Positions 1-7,400 of a stretch of 18,934 bases of DNA are shown piece after piece. The position numbers and the translations under genes were made by a program. Below the pieces are notes generated by a model. The model was not told the origin of the DNA and did no database searches. It was given only the letters and a program-made list of their open reading frames with translations. Origin of the DNA: Tritrichomonas foetus (lineage: Eukaryota; Parabasalia; Tritrichomonadida; Tritrichomonadidae). The DNA lies in NCBI GenBank assembly GCA_001839685.1, contig MLAK01001304.1, positions 76,154 through 95,087 on the forward strand, in the 5' to 3' direction. Positions within the stretch are counted from its first letter, which is position 1. Each line of letters begins with the position of its first letter.

Positions 1-235
1 TTTCTTCTTCTTCTTGTTTAGTTTCTTCTTCTTCTGGGCAGAGTTCAATAGATCTTGTCTCTATTGCATTCGTCTTTTCTTCATTTGTAGCATCAAAATT
101 TTGATGTTCTTCCATTTGTGATTGCTCAGTTTGCTGTGTTTCGTTCTCTTCTTCTTGTTTTATTTCTTCTTCTTCTTGTTTAGTTTCTTCTTCTTCTTGT
201 TTAGTTTCTTCTTCTTCTGTTTTGGTTTCTTCTTC
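1..235. repeat. In-frame 21-bp repeats encoding EEEETKQ
   Basis: Pyrimidine-rich 21-bp units (TTC triplets plus TTGTTTAGT) occur in tandem at about 161-223 and again at 1-32. On the minus strand they encode the Glu-rich heptad-like unit EEEETKQ. The unit length is a multiple of three, so the copy number can change without breaking the frame. Confidence 0.75.
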
Positions 236-946
236 CAGAATTTCTTTCTTTGTTTCTTCTTCTTGATGTTCATTTGTGTTTTCGTTTTCATCTTCAAAGT
301 TTTGAATATTTCTTGTTTGAATTTCTTGTTGTTCTTCTTCTTTCTTCGAGCTTGTGTGGTTGTGGGCGAACATTTTCTTTATTGTTTCGACTTTGTCTGG
401 AATTAATCCTTTAATATCATTCGAGTTATTTTGAATTACTGTTCCGCCCTTTTTAGCAAGCCTTTCTTCAGCAAAAGTTTTTGGAGCTTTTTTCTGTGCT
501 TTATCGCCATCGTCAGATTTCTCATTAATTTTTGCCTTTTCTTGATTTTCCGTGGATTTTGCGAATAATTTATGCGCTGGAACAACTCTTCTTAAAGGTG
601 CGTATCGTCTTGTATTGAAATCTTTTGGCGCGCATGCATATAAATGCAACGTTTGAATAACCTGAGTCAGTGTGATTCTTTGGTTCCAGAAATTGAGAAT
701 CGGCATTTTGAAGACTTCTTGATTTCGGAATACTTTTGGCACTTCCTTTGGATATTCTTGGCCTAAATGAATTTCGAATTCGTCTTCTTTATTTTCAGGA
801 AAAACGATTCTACAAACATTCGATTCATCGCAGGTCATGTAAGGGAAGTAATTTAGTGCTTTTTCGATTTGAACTTCAGTGATTAAAGCAGTTTCCATTT
901 TATATTTTTTTGCAAGATTCAAAAAGTTCCATTGAAAAAAATTCAT
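1..946 (-). CDS. Partial protein with possible UBC/RWD-like N-terminus and Glu-rich repeat tail
   Basis: The frame is open on the minus strand from 946 to the window edge, so only the N-terminal ~315 residues are visible and the C-terminus is missing. The ATG at 946 is the first one after an in-frame TGA 24 bases upstream; a second in-frame ATG at 898 (16 codons later, reading METALITEVQIEKAL) is an alternative start. Counting from 898, residues ~25-75 alternate hydrophobic strands with a YPKEVP motif and a PILNFWNQRITLTQVIQTL segment. This is reminiscent of the UEV/RWD branch of the ubiquitin-conjugating fold (compare the P-x-L-x-x-W helix of Tsg101), but no E2 active-site cysteine is evident. 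A Lys-rich linker follows, then a highly acidic tail with repeated EEEETKQ units. The fold is inference and the function unknown. The ORF itself is well supported by its length and its normal N-terminal half. Confidence 0.7.
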   Translation of the reverse strand, partial: MNFFQWNFLNLAKKYKMETALITEVQIEKALNYFPYMTCDESNVCRIVFPENKEDEFEIHLGQEYPKEVPKVFRNQEVFKMPILNFWNQRITLTQVIQTLHLYACAPKDFNTRRYAPLRRVVPAHKLFAKSTENQEKAKINEKSDDGDKAQKKAPKTFAEERLAKKGGTVIQNNSNDIKGLIPDKVETIKKMFAHNHTSSKKEEEQQEIQTRNIQNFEDENENTNEHQEEETKKEILEEETKTEEEETKQEEEETKQEEEEIKQEEENETQQTEQSQMEEHQNFDATNEEKTNAIETRSIELCPEEEETKQEEEE

Positions 947-950
947 AATA

Positions 951-958
951 TAACGTCT
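951..958 (-). promoter_or_regulatory. AGACGTTA element just upstream of a start codon
   Basis: On the minus strand the octamer AGACGTTA ends four bases before the ATG at 946. The same octamer precedes the gene starting at 2778, and an ACGTT core lies just before the methyltransferase start at 12150. Trichomonad 5' UTRs are known to be very short, so a core promoter or initiator-proximal role is conceivable. No function is proven. Confidence 0.25.
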
Positions 959-1142
959 CTTTCCTCATTCACAACTTTTGAATCACCAGCGAAAATTTGC
1001 TATTTTTTTGTTATGAATCTTCCAATGTCACTGAAGATAATGCTATTTGTATAGCCACTTTGTACTTATTTAACAACTGCTTATAAATTCTTCCTTAATT
1101 TTACATCTGACCAAATTGTGAATTGATTCATCAGCGAGAAAA

Positions 1143-1250
1143 GTAACTAAAAAGAAAATTTTAACTAAAAGGAAAATTGTAACTAAAAGGAAAATTGTAA
1201 CTAAAAGGAAAATTGTAACTAAAAGGAAAATTGTAACTAAAAGAAAGTAA
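1143..1250. repeat. Six tandem copies of an 18-bp repeat
   Basis: The unit is gtaactaaaaggaaaatt, with copies starting at 1143, 1161, 1179, 1197, 1215 and 1233; the first two and last copies are slightly divergent. It lies in the 947-1353 intergenic region, 3' of the coiled-coil gene that ends at 1354. The rest of that interval is AT-rich and I see no gene in it. Confidence 0.9.
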
Positions 1251-1353
1251 CTCAAAATAAAAAATTGGAAATTAAAACAAAAAATAGAACATAAAAACAA
1301 GTTTATTTCATAATCAAGATAATAACAATAATAATAAAACATATAAAGTAAAG

Positions 1354-2778
1354 TTATTGGAAGAAATGTGTTGCAATTAGTTCTGGAAGTTCATCTTCAG
1401 CAATTGGCTGTGCAAATTCCCGAATCGCTTTTTGTTGCGGTTCAACAATTTTCTTGGCAGCAATTTCTTCATCTGCACCCTCAACATCTTCAAGGCCAAC
1501 AGCAGGAAGTCTGTACATGTCATCACTAATGAATGACAAGTTTCCAAGTTTACTCATTAAAAATCTTAATTCTTTCTTCTTACCTTCAAATGTATTAAAA
1601 ACGTCATGGAATGATGTATAGTCTTCTTTATGGCTCGGATCCAAAATTCCCAAAATTATAACAACGGAATTACATAAAACATTGACAGCATTTTCGAAAA
1701 ATTTGTTAAGTAATGCCTCTCGATCAACTTTTGGACGATTATCTTGAACTTGTTGTTGCTGTTGCTGCTGTTGTTGTTGTTCTTGCTGTTGAAATTTTTC
1801 CTCTTCTTGCAAATCTCGAGCTTTTAAACTATTTTGATTATTTGTTTCTTCAGGTGCTTCTTCAACCTCTTCAATTATATCACCTGCTTCTAATCCACCT
1901 CCACTTAATTTTTGATCATGAGCTCTTAATTCTTCGACTAATTTTCGAATTTTCATGTCATTTTTATTAATTTTTTCTGTGCATGAATCACACTCTTGTT
2001 GTAGTAAATCTCTTTCCATATATTTTTGTTTATTTATCTTTGTTAGCTTAGAATTGACGTCAGCAATATCTCTTGCCTCCATCACTAAAGAAGAATATTC
2101 TTTTATCTGTGAATCAATATCACGCATCATTTCAATCACAGTTTTTTCCAAATTTTGTGAAGTCATTCCTCTATTTTTTGCTTTTTCACGTTCAACTCCC
2201 TCTTTTAATTCTCTTTGTTGTCTCATATGGAGCATATAAAATTCAGCGAGCGCTTGAGATGTCTGCTGACTTTGTTGAGCCTTTTCGCGTTTTAGAGTTG
2301 CTTCAGCTTCAGCGATTTCCCTGTTTAATTGAATTTCCATGGCAGCAACTGTTGCAAGCGCATCCTTCTTTTGCTTATTAGCTTTGAGAGTATTTGTTAA
2401 CTGTGCAAGCTCATATTCATGAGATTGCTTTAATTGGTCCTGTTCTGCTTGAAGCCGTGTGATTAAATCTTCTCGTTCTTGTCTGGTGTCTTTCAATTTG
2501 TTTTGATAGAATTTAATCTTTTGTTCTTTGTCGCGAATTTTTAAGGATAAATATTTCTTGACATCATCAAAGTCAATTTGATGCTTTTCGTTTTTATTTT
2601 GTTCTTTTCTTCTTTTAACAACCGCTGTTTGAACTTTATTTCGCGAAATATTATATTCCGAATATTCATCGGTTTCGATTTTTTCTAATTTATTTTTTTC
2701 GAACTGTGCACATGTTGCTGGTATGATGCCTTTTCGTCCATATGGAATTGCATTCACTGGACCTTTCTTGGCTGGCAT
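1354..2778 (-). CDS. Coiled-coil protein, probably flagellar/basal-body associated
   Basis: This 474-residue protein has no signal peptide or membrane segment. Residues 1-20 form a basic, Gly/Pro-containing head. Residues ~60-290 are a long, nearly unbroken coiled coil rich in Glu, Lys, Gln and Arg. An acidic hinge (~297-325) and an uninterrupted Gln tract (about 330-343, mixed CAA/CAG codons) follow. A compact hydrophobic C-terminal domain (~352-474) contains VNVLCNSVVIILGILD. The layout recalls cilia-associated coiled-coil proteins of the CFAP157/BBOF1 kind, but this rests on general character and not on a diagnostic motif. A structural axonemal or basal-body role is plausible in a flagellate and would fit the CFAP418 gene in the same window. 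Tropomyosin-like or cytoskeletal linker functions are equally possible. The ATG at 2778 is preceded by AGACGTTA 20 bases upstream. Confidence 0.8.
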   Translation of the reverse strand: MPAKKGPVNAIPYGRKGIIPATCAQFEKNKLEKIETDEYSEYNISRNKVQTAVVKRRKEQNKNEKHQIDFDDVKKYLSLKIRDKEQKIKFYQNKLKDTRQEREDLITRLQAEQDQLKQSHEYELAQLTNTLKANKQKKDALATVAAMEIQLNREIAEAEATLKREKAQQSQQTSQALAEFYMLHMRQQRELKEGVEREKAKNRGMTSQNLEKTVIEMMRDIDSQIKEYSSLVMEARDIADVNSKLTKINKQKYMERDLLQQECDSCTEKINKNDMKIRKLVEELRAHDQKLSGGGLEAGDIIEEVEEAPEETNNQNSLKARDLQEEEKFQQQEQQQQQQQQQQVQDNRPKVDREALLNKFFENAVNVLCNSVVIILGILDPSHKEDYTSFHDVFNTFEGKKKELRFLMSKLGNLSFISDDMYRLPAVGLEDVEGADEEIAAKKIVEPQQKAIREFAQPIAEDELPELIATHFFQ

Positions 2779-3111
2779 GAATTTTCGAGATTTTTAAGTA
2801 ACGTCTTTTATTTCAATGACTTTTTATCGTGATAATGAAAATTTCAAAATGTATTCAAAAAGATGACAGTCAATTAGCAAATTTTATGATTGACATCATT
2901 GTATCGATTTTATGTCATGAGGAACAACTTGGTATTTAAGGAATGTGTCATGTCCAAGCAATCATTCTATTATCATAATCTCATAATCAACCAAAATCGA
3001 TCAAAAAAATATGAATAATTCAAAATTGCGAATAGAAAGTATATGTTTAAGTTTATTATGAAAAGGAACAAATATTTTTTTCTTGTATTATGAAATATTA
3101 ACTTAATTTAA
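2779..3111. other. Intergenic region, no gene seen
   Basis: AT-rich interval between the start of the coiled-coil gene and the stop of the ankyrin gene. It should hold the promoter of the former and the 3' UTR of the latter. I see no ORF or RNA gene. Confidence 0.5.
2799..2806 (-). promoter_or_regulatory. AGACGTTA element upstream of the coiled-coil gene
   Basis: Exact second occurrence of AGACGTTA on the minus strand, 20 bases before the ATG at 2778. It is flagged only because the same octamer sits in front of the gene starting at 946. Confidence 0.25.
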
Positions 3112-3498
3112 TCAATGATGAGATCTTGCACCATGAGCAACTAAACATTGATAACAATCCATGTGTTTTAGTTGCTTTGCAGCATCAGCTGCAGTTAATC
3201 CCATAGTGCTCATTGCATTAATGTTGATTTTTGGATGCTCTACTAAAAGTTTTACGACTTCAACATGTCCATTTTGTGCTGCCAGGTATAAAGCTGTTGT
3301 ATCTTTTACATATTTCATATTTACATTAATATTAGGATGTTCAAGAAGAGCTTTGACTGCTTCAATGTTTCCTGCTGCAGCTGCTGCATGAAGTGATGAA
3401 TAATTTGTATTATCAACAGCATTCACATCGGTTCCTTTCACTGACAATAAATAACGTATTACATGAGAATGACCATTTTTAGCAGCAGAATAAAGTGG

Positions 3499-3526
3499 AA
3501 ATCGATAAATGAATAAAATTTAAAAC
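3499..3526 (-). other. AT-rich insert 2 in the ankyrin gene (mini-intron candidate)
   Basis: 28 bases lie between the Gly codon and the PLYSAAKNGH codons, against the ~6 expected from neighbouring repeats, so about 22 are extra. On the minus strand it begins GTTTTAAATTTTATT. Unspliced, it shifts the frame into a TAA within about 40 bases of coding. It lacks a terminal AG and the ACTAACACACAG motif known from Trichomonas vaginalis introns. Confidence 0.4.
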
Positions 3527-3832
3527 CCCGTCTTTATCTTTTGGTTGAATTTCAGCTCCTGGTGTTTCACAAATAAGTTTAACAGTTTCTAAATGACCTC
3601 CTTGAGCAGCTGCATGAAGTGCTGACCATCCATTTTTATTCTTTTCGTTTATATTAACAGAAGGATATTTAATTAATTCTCTTAAGCATTCAGTATATCC
3701 TTCTTGTGCAGCAAGAAGTAATGAAGAAACTTCTTCACCATTTGAAACACATTTTATACTCAGATTTTGGGCTTTGAGAAGCTCACGAAGACTTTTTGGT
3801 TGATTGTTAAATACACAGTAGAAAAGCGGATT

Positions 3833-3855
3833 AAAATTAAAAAAGAAATAAAAAC
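3833..3855 (-). other. AT-rich insert 1 in the ankyrin gene (mini-intron candidate)
   Basis: 23 bases lie between DAQG and NPLFYC, where the preceding repeat has a single codon, so about 20 are extra. On the minus strand it begins GTTTTTATTTC immediately after GGA, much like insert 2 (GGG then GTTTTA). It also lacks a terminal AG. Confidence 0.4.
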
Positions 3856-5124
3856 TCCTTGTGCATCTCTAACATCAGGATTAATATCTTTATGCGATAA
3901 GAGAAGTCTTATTGTATCAATTTGACCAAATACGCATGCATAGAAAAGTGGATTTGAGCCAGTTTTACAAACATTCACATCAGCTCCCTTTTCAATTAAA
4001 TAAAGCATTCCTTTGATGAAATTTGAAGTTGCTGCGCATTCAAACGCAGTTCCAAGACTTTGATCAACAGCTAATAAACATTTATCTTTATTCTCAATGG
4101 CCCAAACAAGTAAGTCATAGTTATAATACATTGCTGCATATTGTGAGGCTCCTTTAAAGTTTATTTTTTTATCATCTAAAATTTTTATAATGTTCATATT
4201 TCCTCCGGCGCTTGCGAAATTTATTGTTGAGCATTTTGGATAAGATTCAATCGAGATATCAGCACCTAAAGATAGTAAATACTTAAAGCATTTAATTGAT
4301 CCAAAATATGCAGCATATTGAATAATAGTTGGATGAGTCTCAAGCATATTTGAAGGTGTGAAAAGATTTGTTTGCATGCACCCATCTGGTGAAAATTCAG
4401 GTTGTGCTGCACAATTCATAAGAGCTGGTAAATCATCCATAATCATTGCACCTTCAAGAGTTAAACCGTTATAATCATGTGATAAAAGCGTTTTTAGTGC
4501 AAACCAATTATCTTTCCTCCATCCTTCAATTTCATTCAAAAAGATGATTACTGGAGAATATGGATCTTGTGTAGCGATTTGTTTCATAATTTTGATATGT
4601 TGATTATATAAAGGTGGATCTAATTCTTCAATTAAGTAGCAGAAATGTGAAAATATGTGAAGAACAGCAATTTGACGTGCATTTTTACTGTGAATATTAC
4701 TTCTAATAAATTTCATAATTTCTGCATTTGTGTAAACTTTTCTGATGAAACATTTTGATAAAAATTGAATTAATTGCATGGCGCATCTTCCGACTCTTTC
4801 TGATGTGAGTTCGGCTGCTATTTCATTTAAAACATGTTTTTCGATATTTTTAAGGGCAGGAAACTCCTCTGATTCAATCTGCAATTGTTGCAATAAATCT
4901 GCAAAAGTGGCGACGTTTTTGACTCGGTATTTGACAGTTTCGACAATATGGTGAGCAAATTCTTCAGCGCGCTCAGGCGATTTGATATAATCAGTTTCTA
5001 ATATTAAATTTAGATAACGAGGATAATTCTCCTTTGTTAAAGAAGATAGATAATCCTGAATCTGAACAACCCGAAGTGCTTCCTGAAATCCGTCTTCTGA
5101 GAGATAAGAATTCGAAAAAGCCAT

Positions 5125-5639
5125 TTTTAATTAGTCGGATAAATTCAAATACAAATTTCTCGGCATTGAAATATTAATCAGCATTTTTAGGAAGATTATC
5201 AGAATTATGTCATTCAAATATTGTATTTTAGTGAAACAGAATGTTGAATGAATTAAAATCAAAGATGCGAATATTACTTTTCTTTTTCTTTTTGAGAAAT
5301 GTATGTGAAAACATCATAATCATCATTTCACTAAAAAAAAATCAGACTTTCCCTCACTAATTTTTTCGTTATAATCAAACTTGATGAAAATAGAAATATC
5401 AAAAATGATTCGATCATGAAAATTATTTTTCGTCTAAGATTGTTTGCCGATAATTAGTATTATACTTGCTTTGAAATCAAAGTGAGGCACGCTCAGAAGA
5501 AAATATTGGTTCACAATGAGCAAGCAAAGAAAAGAAAGGACATATTAAAATTAAATTGTCTGAGATTGATGATTAACTCAAAGAATGTCAAACTTATGAG
5601 AAGTGGTCTTTCACGTAACAATAAAAAATGAAAATTGAT
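5125..5639. other. Intergenic region, no gene seen
   Basis: AT-rich single-copy DNA between the ankyrin gene start and the outer end of the left palindrome arm. I found no convincing gene. Confidence 0.5.
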
Positions 5640-7149
5640 ATCGAAAACACAAATGTTATAAATTAATAATGAGTTGTTTAGTGATGTAAGTGAGTAAGTA
5701 TGATTAAAGTTGTAACTATCAAAGTTAACAACAATTATTGCAATTATCATCATTGTTATGATTGCATATGCAATTTCCAGTTTCATTTTGATTGTCATCA
5801 TCTTTGCAATTGCAATTCGAATTTTGATTAGAAGTTAATTTTGAAGTATAATTTGAAGATGAAGATGAATTTGAATTGCAATTACAAGAATTTTTTGTTG
5901 GTGTATTATAAGCTTCATTGAAAACTGTTTCAATGAATGTTGGTTCATTTTGAGGTTGTTCAAATTGTCCTTTTTCATCAATTGTGAATGAGAAAAAATT
6001 TATGAATCTTGGATTATGAAGGATTGAAGATATATTTGATAAAACGGGGACTTTTTCATTAATTTTGAAGATATGATTAGCATCAAGTTTGAATACATCT
6101 TCAGAACCAGGAATTCCTCCTTGATATTCAACAATTTCATGTTTCCATTCAATATTTTTATGAACATTCTTTTGAATGTTCTTGAAACAACTGAAAGTAA
6201 TTGAGAAGAATGTGTTATTTTTTGGAATAATTTCTTCAGAAACATTTTCTGGTGGATGAACAATATGAGATTCAACAACACGTAAATCATTGAACCCAAT
6301 TTCATTAATTAATTTTATGAAATTTGATAAATCAAGTGCATTTCCAAGACATTCACCAACAAGCATATTATCTTCACGTGCACATTTTGGTAATTCAATA
6401 CTACTAAAAATATCAGAAATGAATACTTCTCCACCATCTTTAAGAACACGAAAGATTTCTTGAAATGTTTTCTTTTTATCTGGTGATAAATTAATGACAC
6501 AATTCGATATAACAATATCAACTGATTCATTTTCAATTCCACATGCTTTTAAATCTTCAATATAACCTTTTTTGAATTCAATAGGTGAAGCATTTGGGAA
6601 TTGATTTTTGTGATATTCAATAGCTTCATTTGCAATAGCAAGTTGTTCATCTGTCATATCAATTCCAATAACATTTCCTTTCTTTCCAGCAAGTGCACTT
6701 ACAACAAAACAATCCAAACCTGTTCCTGATCCAAGATCGAGAATTGTTGTACCATCAAGTGGATCTGGGATTGGTGTTCCACATCCATAATAACGTTCAA
6801 TCACTTTTGGATATATTTTCTTCTTAATTTCATTATGATGTTTCTTCACAACATTTAAAACAATGCATGCATCTGTTTTAAGATCTGTAGTTTTTTGAAT
6901 TGTTTTCCCATAATATTCAGAAACAACTTCATGAACTTTTGTGCTCTCGTTTTGGCTCATTAGATCAATATAAAAATGAAATGAATTTTTCACAATGATG
7001 TTATACGATTGTTTAATACCAAAATTCAATAAAAAAGCTATTCATATTTTCTGAACTTTCCTTTTGATGTTCATTTTCTCACAAAATAAACATCAAAACA
7101 ACGCTTATTTCTATCAAAAAGTTTGTTTCAATATTTTGATGTTCTTTTT
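5640..7149. repeat. Left arm of a 1,510-bp inverted repeat
   Basis: Reverse complement of 7401-8910, with position p pairing to 14550-p. Both ends were checked base by base: the match stops at 5640/8910 on the outside and at 7149/7401 on the inside, where the left side has one extra T before a shared CACCTC. Identity looks complete, because translations in several overlapping frames are the same in both arms. The arm holds a whole arsenite methyltransferase gene, its 5' flank and about 85 bases of its 3' flank. No transposase, terminal repeat or target duplication was seen. Confidence 0.95.
5725..6960 (-). CDS. AS3MT: Arsenite methyltransferase (AS3MT-like), left copy
   Basis: Predicted SAM-dependent enzyme that methylates trivalent arsenic in the cytosol, protein identical to the right-hand copy. 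From the ATG at 6960 the product is 411 residues. The SAM motif I is DLGSGTG (~75-81), followed by GIDMTDEQL. The four cysteines needed in animal AS3MT are all present: C32 (TDACIVL), C60 (YYGCG), C154 (VISNCVINL) and C204 (LVGECLG), almost the same numbers as human C32, C61, C156 and C206. This numbering supports the 6960 start; the upstream reading to 7029 begins at a TTG. The C-terminal ~55 residues are Asn/Ser/Asp-rich with nine cysteines in CNC, CNC, CIC and C..CC groups. The gene points away from its twin and towards the ankyrin gene. Confidence 0.93.
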   Translation of the reverse strand: MSQNESTKVHEVVSEYYGKTIQKTTDLKTDACIVLNVVKKHHNEIKKKIYPKVIERYYGCGTPIPDPLDGTTILDLGSGTGLDCFVVSALAGKKGNVIGIDMTDEQLAIANEAIEYHKNQFPNASPIEFKKGYIEDLKACGIENESVDIVISNCVINLSPDKKKTFQEIFRVLKDGGEVFISDIFSSIELPKCAREDNMLVGECLGNALDLSNFIKLINEIGFNDLRVVESHIVHPPENVSEEIIPKNNTFFSITFSCFKNIQKNVHKNIEWKHEIVEYQGGIPGSEDVFKLDANHIFKINEKVPVLSNISSILHNPRFINFFSFTIDEKGQFEQPQNEPTFIETVFNEAYNTPTKNSCNCNSNSSSSSNYTSKLTSNQNSNCNCKDDDNQNETGNCICNHNNDDNCNNCC

Positions 7150-7400
7150 TCACCTCTTTTTTGTCTTGAAAAATATTTATTTTCTTAAATGTTACTAAGT
7201 AACATTGGAAAATAAATGTCAATTTTACGATTTTTGACAAAATCTATTAAATGTAGACACAATTGTCAAAAGTTGAAAATAGATTTGGTAGACGTATATT
7301 TTGTTAATTACAATGGTATATTTGCCAAACATGGTATTGAGATATGTGAAAAGAAGCGATTCTACGATATATGTAGTTCAAGTTTTCGTGATATGAGGTG
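7150..7400. other. Unique 251-bp spacer of the palindrome
   Basis: Single-copy AT-rich DNA between the arms, which together with the arm ends must serve as the shared upstream region of the two divergent AS3MT genes. It holds a 19-bp palindrome at 7188-7206 (AATGTTACT-A-AGTAACATT) and a second inverted pair at 7232-7240/7263-7271 (TTTTGACAA/TTGTCAAAA). A 61-codon open frame (7216-7401) ends at the arm boundary and resembles nothing I know. Confidence 0.8.
7188..7206. repeat. 19-bp perfect palindrome in the spacer
   Basis: AATGTTACT, one central A, then AGTAACATT. It could extrude a hairpin or bind a dimeric factor. It lies about 40 bases inside the left arm end. Confidence 0.85.

Larger units (their letters stand above)
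3112..5124 (-). pseudogene. Ankyrin-repeat protein gene interrupted by two short AT-rich inserts
   Basis: Read from the ATG at 5124, a ~260-residue helical N-terminal region is followed by ankyrin repeats with recurrent xNPLFYA, ALHAAA and AALYLAAQNGH helices. The frame is lost twice. After codon GGA at 3856-3858, 23 bases (3833-3855) separate DAQG from the continuing NPLFYC. After GGG at 3527-3529, 28 bases (3499-3526) separate KDKDG from PLYSAAKNGH. On either side of both inserts the ankyrin consensus resumes perfectly. The three exon-like blocks are 423, 102 and 128 codons, ending at TGA 3112-3114 with a TAAA two bases later. Coding quality is high throughout, with no scattered lesions, so the gene may be functional if the inserts are removed from the RNA. 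Otherwise it is a recently broken pseudogene. Trichomonad ankyrin proteins form a huge family of mostly unknown function. Confidence 0.75.

Noticed and set aside
122..406. Plus-strand Phe/Leu-rich open frame
   Set aside because: It is the antisense of the TTC-triplet repeat that encodes the Glu-rich tail of the minus-strand gene.
1070..1342. Minus-strand open frame with repeated LLVTIF units
   Set aside because: Created by the 18-bp tandem repeat, whose length is a multiple of three; the flanking residues are AT-driven and not protein-like.
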